Source: CBDATG01 sp965200145
Lineage (GTDB): Bacteria; Chloroflexota; Dehalococcoidia; Lucifugimonadales; Lucifugimonadaceae
NCBI GenBank assembly: GCA_965200145.1
Contig: CBDATG010000003.1
Location: forward strand, 248,001 to 312,000
DNA: 64,000 nt
Reading direction: 5' to 3'
Program-made: the position numbers and the translations under genes
Part shown: positions 8,771 through 17,857 of the stretch, piece after piece
Numbering within the stretch: position 1 is the stretch's first letter
Layout: each line of letters begins with the position of its first letter
The notes under the pieces: model-generated
The model's input: the letters and a program-made list of their open reading frames with translations, nothing else
What the model was told of the DNA's origin: nothing
Databases searched by the model: none

Positions 8771-11700
8771 TTAACTCATCCTATCCTGCCATATCCTGCC
8801 TATCCCTGTTAACAAAACCAGTCCCAGCGCTATCGCCAATATCACGTAAGCGTAGCTAGGCGCACCTCCACCAGTAGCAGGCGCATCTACGACGCTGACC
8901 GTAGGCGTAGGAAGCGTTGCGACCCTATCCGGACCAGCAGCACTGACCGTCGAAGGCAACTGGCTCACAGCGCCGCACACCACCATGCCGTCCGATGAGC
9001 CAACCCGCACCGAACTCGTCAACGGCGATACTACATCCCCTATATGACGCACAAGATTCACTCCGACCAAGTTCGCACGCAACTCTGCCGGTAATGGAAC
9101 GCAGACACTGGCAGGCCGCGCGAGCCGCAAGCTAGTCAACACATCGCCGGTCTGCACATCTATCGCGCCCACCATGTACTGGGCTCCCGCCACGGACCAT
9201 CCGTTGAAGACCATGTCGCTCGTTCCATCTCCGCTCAAGCCGATGTTCACTCCCAACGCGGTACAACCCGGCAACGCTCCAGACGGCACACGTATCGAAC
9301 CACCGCCATCAGCAGACTCGCCGCCACCCGCTTGCGTCACGACTCCGTAGACCGTGCCATCAGACTGCGTAATACTCTCCGGCCAATCACCAGTCGTCGG
9401 ACACGGCGTCGACTCCGGAGTCGGTGCCACGGACTCCCGCTGCACATTCACCGTAAACGTCGCGGTACAGGCGCTCGCTATACCATTGCAACGCCAAGAC
9501 TGCACAAACCGCGCCGTTACAGTGTAGCGACCAGGCAAGTTCGGCACATCGTATTCCACCTCGCGGTCATCCGCCAAGCCGTTAGCGTTCGTACCAACTC
9601 CGCGAGGCTCCGTAAAACCCCCAGAACCACCGTCTGACCACTCCATCGCTATATTCTTGTCGACGAGCAACCCGTCGTCGCGGCTGGACTGGGCGTTATA
9701 CACCGCGAACGAGAGACGAATGCGCGAACCAGTCGTCACTGTCAGAACACGCACCACTGGCACAACACGCGTCACGGACGGCAGCTCAATCCGCTCCTCT
9801 AGAGTCGGAGTTGGGGTCGCAGTCGGGGTCGCAGTCGGCGGCTCCGTAAACACCGGAACCGGAGTCGGTTGCAACAACGAGTAAGAGTTCTGCCAGTTCA
9901 CAAGCCCGATACTCGGCAACTCCGCCTCGATCGCCGCACGCTGCTCCTCAGTTGAACGCTCCTGAGACTCGCCAACCTCAAGCAACCGTATCTTGTCAAG
10001 ACCACGTCCAGCGAAGTGCCCAAGGTAGATCTCAGTCAGCGGATTCGGCACCAACCCAATCGAACGCAGCTCCGAAAGACCCTCAAACACCTGCAACGGA
10101 AGAGTCATCAGCTCGTTGCCACCAAGCCAAATAGCTCGCAACTCGGTGTTCTCGATGAACAACTCCTCTTGCAACGTCGTCAGATCATTGTTCCTCAGTT
10201 CCAACTCCCGCAAGCGCGTCAGCTCATCGAAGACGCTATCTGGTAGCGTCGTCAGCATGTTGTTGGACAGATCGAGGGTCACCAGATTCGGCAACGAGTC
10301 AAAGATGTCAGACGGCAGCGTCGTCAAACTGTTGTTGTTGATACTGAGGCTCACTAGATTCGGCACCGGATCGAAAATGTCAGACGGCAGCGTCGTCAAC
10401 CAGTTGTAACCAAGGTTCAGTTCACGAAGGTTGGTGAGACCGTTGAAGACACCAGATGGCAACGAGGTCAGCTTGATCTGGTCGAACAGATAGCTGAACG
10501 ACAGGTAAGTGAGATTCGTAAGCCCTTGAAAATCCCCAGCACGCAAGCCAGAAACATTCATAATGCTCGAGCTCCCCAGGTCCAGATTAGTGATCGTCAA
10601 CAGGTCAGCCGCCGTGACATGAGAACAATCCTCTGAGAACGACAGAACTCCAGTATTCTGTAGATACGCGACGAGATACTGCACGAGCTTCTGAGTCCGA
10701 CCATCCAGCACTCCGCTGCCACAACTCGCAAGTAGCTCTGGCATCCGATTCGGGAACGGTGCAGTCCGCGGAAATACGAACCGCTCAGAACGCACGACGT
10801 TCGCTACCGGACTCAGCGCCATGATCGCCGTCGCATCTAACCCCGTCTCGATTATCTCAAGCTGCACCAACCTTCGCGACGGAAAACGATCCACCGTCAG
10901 AGTCGACAGAGGGTTGTAACTCAGATACAGAAAACTCAGCGCAGAAAGTCCAGTAACAACATTCGCGGGCAACTCCGTCAAACGGTTCCGAGATAGCGTC
11001 AGACGCTGTAGCGCACTCAACGAATCGAATACGTTCGCAGGCAACGTCGCCAAACGATTCGTGTCAAGCGTCAAGAGCCTAACCTTGGTCAGACCAGTGA
11101 ACCACGCCGCATCCACCGAGGTCAGAAAGTTCTGGCCTAGCTGAAGCGTCTGCAACTCCGTAAGACCTGAGAATACGTTTGACGGCAACGTGCCAAGGCG
11201 GTTGCGATTCAAATGCAACACCGTAAGACTCGCCAGCCCGGTAAACGCGTCCGACGGCAACGTCCGCAGCTTGTTATCCGACAGATACAGCTGGGTCAAC
11301 GCGGTGTGACGACTGAACGCACCACTAGGCAAGTCAGGATCAGAACCCGTACCATCGTGAGTCAGCAGGTTCTCCGAGAGGCGCAGAATCGTCAATGTCG
11401 GAGTCATCGCAGGAGCCGCCGTGACGAACGACGAAGACGAGGTCAGGAATCCTAGATCGTCTGACGCCAGGTAGTTCCCGCTAACATTGAGATTCGACAA
11501 CGCTGGCAAACCATCAAACACCGTCGAAGGCAGCGAGGTCAGAGCGTTATCGCTCAGGTTAATCGTCCGGAGAGCGGTCGAACCCGTAAAGGTATCTGCC
11601 GGGATCGTAGTTAACTTGTTCGACACGAGATTAACGGTGTTGAGGCGGGAAAACCCACTGAAGAGACCAGACGGCAACGATGCAACGCTAGTGACATCTA

Positions 11701-12106
11701 TCGATATCTGCTCAACACGGTCCAATCCCGCGAAAGCTCCCGACGGCACTGACGACAGATGCGTCTGGCTCAGATGAACCCCGAAAACGTTATCCAATCC
11801 CGCAAAGTCACCAGCACGGATTTGCGAGATATCCGTCCGAAGGAAGTCCAGCGCAGCGTTCAGGTTACCCAGAATTAGCGGTGTCACATCACTGCAATCC
11901 TGCGCACTCGTCAGGTCGCCAGCAGACTTCAGCTCCGCAACAATCTCAGCAACAACCTTAGCAGTCCGCCCATTCAACGGACTAGTCCCACAACTAGCAG
12001 TAGGCTCAGACCCCGACTGCGCCACCACAGGCGCACCAACATCCACCAAAGCCAACGCCGCAACCAACCCAGCAACCACAATCAATCGAAAAACGCGAGA
12101 AGTCAC
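8771..12106 (-). CDS. LRR surface protein with Ig-like and ZU5-like C-terminal domains and sortase-type anchor
   Basis: About 1,111 residues from GTG 12106; a TTG at 12118 gives 1,115. GTG is preferred because GTG, nine bases, GTTTTTCG matches the start of giant gene 2. Signal peptide; cap module (ASCGTSPLNGRT, near 35); about 13 LRRs; second cap (ASCGSGVLDGRT, near 460) and about 8 LRRs to about 705; a Pro/Thr linker (TPTATPTPT); Ig-like domain (about 775-890, ending CTATFTVNVQ); ZU5-like domain (about 900-1040); then APATGGG near 1075, a membrane helix and a basic tail (GIGRIWQDR). The motif-helix-charge order resembles an LPXTG sorting signal. Where giant genes have a C tract, this paralogue has ACTTCTCGC, so it should not be phase-variable. 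Ligand unknown. Confidence 0.85.
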   Translation of the reverse strand: MTSRVFRLIVVAGLVAALALVDVGAPVVAQSGSEPTASCGTSPLNGRTAKVVAEIVAELKSAGDLTSAQDCSDVTPLILGNLNAALDFLRTDISQIRAGDFAGLDNVFGVHLSQTHLSSVPSGAFAGLDRVEQISIDVTSVASLPSGLFSGFSRLNTVNLVSNKLTTIPADTFTGSTALRTINLSDNALTSLPSTVFDGLPALSNLNVSGNYLASDDLGFLTSSSSFVTAAPAMTPTLTILRLSENLLTHDGTGSDPDLPSGAFSRHTALTQLYLSDNKLRTLPSDAFTGLASLTVLHLNRNRLGTLPSNVFSGLTELQTLQLGQNFLTSVDAAWFTGLTKVRLLTLDTNRLATLPANVFDSLSALQRLTLSRNRLTELPANVVTGLSALSFLYLSYNPLSTLTVDRFPSRRLVQLEIIETGLDATAIMALSPVANVVRSERFVFPRTAPFPNRMPELLASCGSGVLDGRTQKLVQYLVAYLQNTGVLSFSEDCSHVTAADLLTITNLDLGSSSIMNVSGLRAGDFQGLTNLTYLSFSYLFDQIKLTSLPSGVFNGLTNLRELNLGYNWLTTLPSDIFDPVPNLVSLSINNNSLTTLPSDIFDSLPNLVTLDLSNNMLTTLPDSVFDELTRLRELELRNNDLTTLQEELFIENTELRAIWLGGNELMTLPLQVFEGLSELRSIGLVPNPLTEIYLGHFAGRGLDKIRLLEVGESQERSTEEQRAAIEAELPSIGLVNWQNSYSLLQPTPVPVFTEPPTATPTATPTPTLEERIELPSVTRVVPVVRVLTVTTGSRIRLSFAVYNAQSSRDDGLLVDKNIAMEWSDGGSGGFTEPRGVGTNANGLADDREVEYDVPNLPGRYTVTARFVQSWRCNGIASACTATFTVNVQRESVAPTPESTPCPTTGDWPESITQSDGTVYGVVTQAGGGESADGGGSIRVPSGALPGCTALGVNIGLSGDGTSDMVFNGWSVAGAQYMVGAIDVQTGDVLTSLRLARPASVCVPLPAELRANLVGVNLVRHIGDVVSPLTSSVRVGSSDGMVVCGAVSQLPSTVSAAGPDRVATLPTPTVSVVDAPATGGGAPSYAYVILAIALGLVLLTGIGRIWQDRMS
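8778..8813 (+). repeat. Interspersed element, copy 4, with degenerate inverted partner
   Basis: ATCCTGCC, ATATCCTGCC, TATCCCTGTTAAC on the plus strand, facing a degenerate reverse copy at about 8743-8770 (three GGAT units). It lies within the 3' end of the minus-strand LRR gene, where it encodes the TGIGRI tail. Confidence 0.8.
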
Positions 12107-12160
12107 AGAGATAACCAAGATAAGCCAGGATAAGGTTAGACGCCGCTAGTCTACAATACT

Positions 12161-12190
12161 ATCCTGCGCATCCTGTGCATCCCTGTGAAT
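12161..12190 (+). repeat. Interspersed three-unit element, copy 5
   Basis: ATCCTGCGC, ATCCTGTGC, ATCCCTGTGAAT: the cleanest copy, ending 6 nt before the res start codon. A degenerate reverse copy lies at about 12110-12135 (GATAACCAAGATAAGCCAGG). Confidence 0.9.
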
Positions 12191-12196
12191 TCACCC

Positions 12197-15100
12197 ATGT
12201 CTGAACCCTTCTTCAACAACCCAATACTCAACTCCCCCTACTCCCAGCCGATGCGCCACTGGGAGCTTGACGCCGACAATCAGCCTACGCACACAGTAAT
12301 CGAATCGCGCCGCGATTCAAGCTTCATCACCCCGGTGCCACCACCTCGCCAGGCGGGCAGTGCCGCCACACAGTCAGGTTTGGTCATCGACAACCCGGAG
12401 CAACTGGCGAACGAGCGGCAACAGTACGAGACGACATCAGGCATCAACGATGTCCGACTGCACGTCGACGAATGGCGCAGACTGCCCAATCCCAACGATT
12501 GGGGCGTCACATACACGACACGCCAGCTGCTAGAGCATTGGCGGTCCGACGACTTCGACAGGGAGCGACCTTTCTTCTGCCAGGTCGAGGCGCTTGAGAC
12601 TATCATCTGGCTCACCGAAGTCGCACCACACGTTGGCCTGACCGGGAGGAACATCCTAGACCGCCTGCGGAACACGAGCGAAGATGCTAACCCCGGACTC
12701 GAACGCTGGGCATTGAAGATGGCAACCGGCTCAGGCAAGACAACCGTCATGGCTATGCTCATCGCCTGGCAGACGCTAAACGCCATCGAACACCGCCGAC
12801 CAAATGTGTTCACCAACAACTTCCTAGTAGTGACACCAGGCATCACGATAAAGAACCGTTTGCAGGTCCTGTTGCCTAACCATCCTGACAATTACTACGA
12901 ACAGCGTCAGCTAGTGCCACCGCACATGCTCGCCAAACTGCATGAAGCCAACATCGTAATCACCAACTATCACGCTCTCGCACCACGCGAAAAATGGAAC
13001 CTATCTAAATCCCAACGCGACGTCCTCGAAGGTCGAGACTCAGAGGCACTCCGCGATCGGACCAAAGAAACACACGGGCAGATGATGCGACGCGTCATGC
13101 CGTTGCTGATGGACAAACGACGCGGAGTCATGGTGCTCAACGATGAAGGACACCACTGCTACAGACGCAAACCGGGCGAACCAGACGAGTCAAAGCCAAC
13201 CGGCGACGAGAGGTCAGAAGCGGAGTCAAACGAAGAGGCTGCTCGCGTATGGATCACCGGACTAGAAGCCATACAGAAGCGCGTCGGCATAAACCGCATC
13301 GTTGACCTCTCTGCGACTCCGTTCTTCCTGCGCGGCTCCGGTTATGCCGAAGGCACACTGTTCCCATGGACGGTCTCCGACTTCGGGCTGATGGATGCAA
13401 TTGAGTGCGGCATCGTAAAGCTGCCACGAGTCCCCGTCGTAGATGACGCACCCACTGACCAACCTGTCTATCGCAACCTCTGGCGGTACGTCGCCAAAGA
13501 TGTTCGCACCGCTACAAAAGGCGCATTCGGAACACTGTCGCCCGAACTGGTGCCAGCACAACTCCAATCCGCCATCCGCGCCCTATACACCAACTACGAA
13601 GCCGTCGATGCCAGCTGGAAACGGGCCGGCATCGAGGTGCCACCATGCTTCATCATCGTCTGCAACAGCGTGAAGACTTCCAAACTCATCTTCGACTGGG
13701 TCTCGGGCCGACGCTACGACGATGATGACGGCAACCTGCGCGAGCTGTACACCGCGCAGTGCAGACTCTTCAGCAACTTCGACGCGGACGGCGCACCACT
13801 AGAACGACCCAATACCGTCCTAATTGACAGCCAGCAGCTCGAATCTGGCGAAGCACTCAGTGCTATGTTCAAGCGCGTCGCCGCCGCCGAGATCGCCGGA
13901 TTCCGACGCGAAGTCGCCGCAACACGCGGACAGGGCGCCGCCGACAACATCAGCGAAGCCGAACTTCTGCGCGAAGTCGTGAACTCCGTTGGCAAAGCGG
14001 GACGACTCGGCGCAAACATCAGATGTGTTGTCTCTGTCTCCATGCTCTCCGAAGGCTGGGATGCCAACACCGTGACGCACATCCTCGGAGTCCGCGCATT
14101 CGGCACACAGCTGCTATGCGAGCAGGTCGTAGGGCGCGCGCTCAGACGCTACTCATACGAACTTCAGCAAGACGGCACGTTCGAAGCACAGTACGCAGAC
14201 GTGTTCGGCGTACCGTTCGACTTCACCGCCAAGCCGGCCATCGCGCCGCCGAAACCGCCTAAGCCGACAACGAGAGTGCGCGCATTGCCAGAACGCAGCG
14301 ACCTAGAAATCAGGTTCCCGCGCATTGAGGGTTTCACAGTCAGCCGCGATCGCATCCAAACGCTCCGACCGATGTTCAACAAGGACTCTGAGTACCACCC
14401 TGCCCTGTTAATCCCGCAGAACGTCATCTTGACAGGCATTGCAGGGGAGCAGGTCGTCGTGACCGACCACCTGCTCCAGAACACGCGACGACAGACCGTT
14501 GAATATCTCATCGCGAGTCGGTTACTAGAGCGGATGAGAGGCGGTGTTAACTCACGCGACGCTGACGCGGAAGAATCCGACGATCGCGACGACGACATGT
14601 TGGACTACCGTTGCTTCTTCAGCCTCAGGCAAATCGTGGCGAAGTGGATTGACGAGTACTTCGTGAAAGTGTCGCCGCGAGCCATCGCACTGTTGCAGTT
14701 TCGAGAATACTCCGACACCGCGTGCTCAAAGATTATCGCAGCCATTGACAGACAGCACGGACCGACGACTTCTACGGTCAGACCAATCGTCAACCGATAC
14801 GCCCCTGACGGCTCCTCCGCGTACGTCGACCTGACAACCACCAAGGATGTATACCGAACCGACCCTGACAAGTGCCACGTCAGCCATGTGGTCCTCGACA
14901 GCACTTGGGAGCGCAACATGGCACGGCAGCTTGAGCTGCACCCTAACGTCATCGCATACGTCAAGAACGCAGGACTAGGACTGGAAGTGCCATACATTGC
15001 CAACGGACAGCGCAGGTCATACCTCCCAGACTTCATAGCGCGCGTCAACGCCGGCAACGACGAGCCGCTCAACATCCTGATCGAAGTGAAGGGACTTCGC

Positions 15101-15304
15101 CGCGAAGATGTAGCAGAGAAGTCAACCGCCGCCAGAGACTACTGGATCCCCGCAACCAACAACCTAGCCCAGTACGGACAATGGGCATGGGCATACTGCG
15201 ACGACGTAACAATGTTCCGCAGCGAGCTAGACAAAGTAATCCGCAACCACACAGCCCAACGCAACACAAACCGCATCCTGCCCCATCCTGCCAATCCCTG
15301 TTAA
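12197..15304 (+). CDS. Type III-like restriction enzyme, helicase-nuclease (Res) subunit
   Basis: 1,035 residues from ATG 12197 (GTG 12185 in frame lies in the repeat). Superfamily 2 helicase motifs: Walker A MATGSGKTT near residue 176, DEGHH near 316, DLSATPFF near 370, SMLSEGWDANTVTHILG, and QVVGRALRR near 641. A PD-(D/E)xK nuclease follows at the C-terminus: YLPDF near 943 and LIEVKG near 962. This order (ATPase then endonuclease) is that of type III Res subunits and related stand-alone helicase-nucleases. The protein should translocate along DNA and cut when sites lack the mark set by the mod gene 0.8 kb downstream. The last residues (PHPANPC) and the stop codon come from an interspersed repeat. 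Confidence 0.88.
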   Translation: MSEPFFNNPILNSPYSQPMRHWELDADNQPTHTVIESRRDSSFITPVPPPRQAGSAATQSGLVIDNPEQLANERQQYETTSGINDVRLHVDEWRRLPNPNDWGVTYTTRQLLEHWRSDDFDRERPFFCQVEALETIIWLTEVAPHVGLTGRNILDRLRNTSEDANPGLERWALKMATGSGKTTVMAMLIAWQTLNAIEHRRPNVFTNNFLVVTPGITIKNRLQVLLPNHPDNYYEQRQLVPPHMLAKLHEANIVITNYHALAPREKWNLSKSQRDVLEGRDSEALRDRTKETHGQMMRRVMPLLMDKRRGVMVLNDEGHHCYRRKPGEPDESKPTGDERSEAESNEEAARVWITGLEAIQKRVGINRIVDLSATPFFLRGSGYAEGTLFPWTVSDFGLMDAIECGIVKLPRVPVVDDAPTDQPVYRNLWRYVAKDVRTATKGAFGTLSPELVPAQLQSAIRALYTNYEAVDASWKRAGIEVPPCFIIVCNSVKTSKLIFDWVSGRRYDDDDGNLRELYTAQCRLFSNFDADGAPLERPNTVLIDSQQLESGEALSAMFKRVAAAEIAGFRREVAATRGQGAADNISEAELLREVVNSVGKAGRLGANIRCVVSVSMLSEGWDANTVTHILGVRAFGTQLLCEQVVGRALRRYSYELQQDGTFEAQYADVFGVPFDFTAKPAIAPPKPPKPTTRVRALPERSDLEIRFPRIEGFTVSRDRIQTLRPMFNKDSEYHPALLIPQNVILTGIAGEQVVVTDHLLQNTRRQTVEYLIASRLLERMRGGVNSRDADAEESDDRDDDMLDYRCFFSLRQIVAKWIDEYFVKVSPRAIALLQFREYSDTACSKIIAAIDRQHGPTTSTVRPIVNRYAPDGSSAYVDLTTTKDVYRTDPDKCHVSHVVLDSTWERNMARQLELHPNVIAYVKNAGLGLEVPYIANGQRRSYLPDFIARVNAGNDEPLNILIEVKGLRREDVAEKSTAARDYWIPATNNLAQYGQWAWAYCDDVTMFRSELDKVIRNHTAQRNTNRILPHPANPC

Positions 15305-15305
15305 T
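15275..15305 (+). repeat. Interspersed three-unit element, copy 6
   Basis: Covers the final codons and TAA stop of res and ends 4 nt before the next start codon (TTAATCCCATG). Confidence 0.85.
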
Positions 15306-15308
15306 CCC

Positions 15309-15572
15309 ATGAAGACATCCGAGTACTACAGGAACTTCGCGAGGCATCGACATCCTGAGATAACCGAGGAGGCAGCGCACGAAGTGATACGGAACCCGGT
15401 GCATACGAAAGTCCAACTCAATGGCAGGGTTCAATACTACGGAGAGGTGACTTTCGCGGACGGTTCGCATAGCATGTACTTTAGAGTCATAACACTACCC
15501 GACGGCGAGACACTCGATAACGCATTCCCAGACCATCACTTCACAGACATAGCTAAGGGGTTTGAATCTTGA
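15309..15572 (+). CDS. DUF4258-like small protein, possible toxin
   Basis: 87 residues, ATG 4 nt after the res stop. The pattern HRHPEITEEAAHEVIRNP, a Gly-Arg-x-x-Tyr-Tyr-Gly strand, then FRVITLPDGETLDNAFPDHH matches the H...It...v...P / RVV...dg...tA layout of DUF4258-type proteins, often suggested to be RNase-like toxins. The stop overlaps the next start (TTGA), so the two genes are co-translated. The partner resembles DUF2283, a common neighbour of DUF4258. Toxin activity is inference only. Confidence 0.6.
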   Translation: MKTSEYYRNFARHRHPEITEEAAHEVIRNPVHTKVQLNGRVQYYGEVTFADGSHSMYFRVITLPDGETLDNAFPDHHFTDIAKGFES

Positions 15573-16087
15573 AGATCACATACCATCCCGACGTTGATTC
15601 GCTCTTGATACGGTTCGACGACGAGTTCGGAAAAACTACCGTGAACATAACCCACCTGGCACGAGCGTCGCTAGGCAACGACGACCGCATCAAGACCATA
15701 TCGATCGCGAAGGCGTCCCGCCAGTTCGTGAACACCGACCTCGCCACCTCAACTCCAGAGGTCACGTGGCAAGTCCCAGAACACGGCATCAACGTCACGC
15801 TGGCAGGCGGCTCCAGTAACGGAATCGCACCCAACGACAAGCTCACTGTAGCGTTCTTCCCAGATGGCGATACACTACTCCTGGAATTCACCGACGGTCC
15901 TTCCGACATCGTCGTTGACATCACCAACTGCGACATCGCAGACATCAACAAAGATGGAACTCTGAACGGAATCACGCTCGCATGGGCAACAGACCTACTA
16001 CAGATAGAAGACGTCACCACATACATCCCTGAGTTCCAATGGAGCGTCCACGAGCGCAAACGCACACCAACCGCCACCACGACATAA
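15569..16087 (+). CDS. Tandem DUF2283-like protein, possible antitoxin
   Basis: 172 residues, TTG start overlapping the previous stop. Two copies of a DUF2283-like unit: MKITYHPDVDSLLIRF with NDDRIKTISIAKAS near the N-terminus, and LTVAFFPDGDTLLLEF with NKDGTLNGITLAWA near residues 90-145. DUF2283 proteins are usually single units of 60-80 residues beside DUF4258 genes, so this is a fused duplicate. The pair sits between res and mod, an unusual place, and could stabilise or guard the restriction locus. Function inferred from context. Confidence 0.65.
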   Translation: MKITYHPDVDSLLIRFDDEFGKTTVNITHLARASLGNDDRIKTISIAKASRQFVNTDLATSTPEVTWQVPEHGINVTLAGGSSNGIAPNDKLTVAFFPDGDTLLLEFTDGPSDIVVDITNCDIADINKDGTLNGITLAWATDLLQIEDVTTYIPEFQWSVHERKRTPTATTT

Positions 16088-16108
16088 CCACGCGTAACAG
16101 ATACTCCC

Positions 16109-16132
16109 ATCCTGCCATATCCTGCTAATCCC
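16109..16132 (+). repeat. Interspersed element, copy 7 (shortened)
   Basis: ATCCTGCC, ATATCCTGC, then TAATCCC directly before the mod ATG. The middle of the third unit is missing. Confidence 0.7.
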
Positions 16133-17857
16133 ATGACTCCGAAGTCCACCGCCGACCTGCGACACACCGCCGACACGCGCACAAACCTGCCATCCGCCGA
16201 AGATGCCACAACCATGTCGGCAGACGACCGACGCGCCATACCCTACTACTACGAGCGCAACCGTGACCTTGACCCGCAGCTAGTCTGGCGCGGCAAAGAC
16301 ACCGAGAACGACGCGCCGCTAGAGGTGATGGCACCGCCAATTTACGTCCAAGAGCGCATCCGACCCAAAGCCATCATCGACGACCTGCGAAGACACTCCG
16401 ATAACAACCCCGCGGACGACGCAGCACAGCCCCAGATGTTCGCAGACTTCAACGGACTACCATCCCCAGAAGCACGCACCGAGTTCTATCAGCACCAAGC
16501 CAACTGGTCGAACCGCATGATACTAGGCGACAGCCTACAGGTCATGGCATCCCTAGCCGAGAAAGAGGGCTTGAAAGGCCAAGTCCAGTGCATCTACATG
16601 GACCCGCCATACGGCATAAACTTCAGCTCAAACTGGCAGTGGTCAACCAACAACAGAGCAGTCGGCAGCACAGCCAAAGACGTCACAAGAGAGCCGGAGC
16701 AGATCAAAGCATTCAGAGACACATGGCGCGACGGGATCCACTCGTACCTGTCCTACCTACGAGACCGTCTAGTCATGGCGAGAGAGCTGCTTTCGGACAG
16801 CGGATCAATCTTCGTGCAGATCGGCGATGAGAACGTGCATCGGGTTAGGGTGTTGCTGGACGAAGTGTTCGGGGATGAGAACTTTGTGAGCATCATTACA
16901 TTTACAAAAACTTCGCCTCTCGGAGGCAAATTGTTACCGGGCATTTGCGATTTCATTCTATGGTTCGCTAAAAAGGCTGATGTGCTCAAATATCGAAGCC
17001 TGCATTTGGAGAAATCTTATGGCGAAGGTACTGGTTATCGTCAGGTTCAGCTGTCAGATGGCCAGCGCAGGCGAATGAAAAAGGGCGAGTTGGCAGGTCG
17101 GTCTGATTCGGATAAAGATGCCGTTCCTTTCTCGTTGGAAAAGCTAGACTCAACTGGCTTCACCGAGACTTGTTATTACGATTTCAAGTTTCAAGGTAGA
17201 TTGATAAAAAGTTTGCGAAAAAGCTGGCGCACCACTCCGGAAGGAATGAATCGACTCATACGCGCCAACCGGATTTGGTCTCGGAACTCAACTCCCCAGT
17301 ATGTTCGCCTGTTTGATGATTATCCGGTCAGACAGCTGGACCACCTCTGGTCCGACCTCCGTGGCGCGACGAACATGCGCTATGTCGTTGAAACCAACGT
17401 CAATGCAATCCAACGTTGCATCCTAATGACAACCGACCCCGGCGACCTAGTGCTAGACCCAACGTGCGGAGCGGGCACCAGCGCGTACGTCGCCGAGCAG
17501 TGGGGTCGCCGCTGGATCACAATGGACACCTCTCGCGTCGCGTTAGCACTAGCCCGCGGTCGTTTGATGGGCGCACGCTACCCCTACTATCTCCTTGAAG
17601 ACAGCCCAGATGGTGCGACAAAACGCGCCGAGATTAACCGCGGTGCCCCCCCCCCAGAACATTTGTTCTACTATGGACGTGCGTCAAGGCTTCGTTTACC
17701 GTCGCGTGCCTCACATCACTCTTGCAGCTATCGCAAACAACACAGAGATAGACATCATCTGGAAACGGTATCAAGAAGACCTGGAACCGCTCCGCGAGCT
17801 GCTCAACGAAGCGTCCGGCACCTCGTTCGAAGAGTGGGAAGTGCCACGCGAACCTGA
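16133..17857 (+). CDS. Type III-like DNA methyltransferase (Mod), 5' frame; gene interrupted by a C-tract frameshift
   Basis: Codons 1-504 encode the methyltransferase. The catalytic motif DPPYGINF is near residue 157 and the SAM-binding motif DPTCGAGTSAYV near 442. This DPPY-before-SAM order belongs to beta-class N6-adenine/N4-cytosine enzymes such as type III Mod. At a run of ten C (17646-17655) the frame leaves the family sequence; the remaining residues to 17857 look random (rich in Arg and Ser). The family continuation (GFVYRRVPHITL) lies in the +1 frame, so nine or twelve C would restore one protein of about 918 residues over 16133-18890. The state shown is therefore off or altered. A phase-variable methyltransferase is the favoured reading; a homopolymer error is the alternative. 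Confidence 0.85.
   Translation: MTPKSTADLRHTADTRTNLPSAEDATTMSADDRRAIPYYYERNRDLDPQLVWRGKDTENDAPLEVMAPPIYVQERIRPKAIIDDLRRHSDNNPADDAAQPQMFADFNGLPSPEARTEFYQHQANWSNRMILGDSLQVMASLAEKEGLKGQVQCIYMDPPYGINFSSNWQWSTNNRAVGSTAKDVTREPEQIKAFRDTWRDGIHSYLSYLRDRLVMARELLSDSGSIFVQIGDENVHRVRVLLDEVFGDENFVSIITFTKTSPLGGKLLPGICDFILWFAKKADVLKYRSLHLEKSYGEGTGYRQVQLSDGQRRRMKKGELAGRSDSDKDAVPFSLEKLDSTGFTETCYYDFKFQGRLIKSLRKSWRTTPEGMNRLIRANRIWSRNSTPQYVRLFDDYPVRQLDHLWSDLRGATNMRYVVETNVNAIQRCILMTTDPGDLVLDPTCGAGTSAYVAEQWGRRWITMDTSRVALALARGRLMGARYPYYLLEDSPDGATKRAEINRGAPPPEHLFYYGRASRLRLPSRASHHSCSYRKQHRDRHHLETVSRRPGTAPRAAQRSVRHLVRRVGSATRT
17646..17655 (+). repeat. C10 homopolymer at the mod frameshift
   Basis: Ten consecutive C exactly where the mod frame changes. 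In-frame lengths would be 9 or 12. Polymerase slippage at such tracts drives phase variation of type III mod genes in several pathogens. Confidence 0.85.

Noticed and set aside
17646..17655. The mod frameshift as a plain sequencing error
   Set aside because: Not excluded, but three surface genes in the same window carry similar C tracts exactly at frame-critical points, which favours real phase variation.
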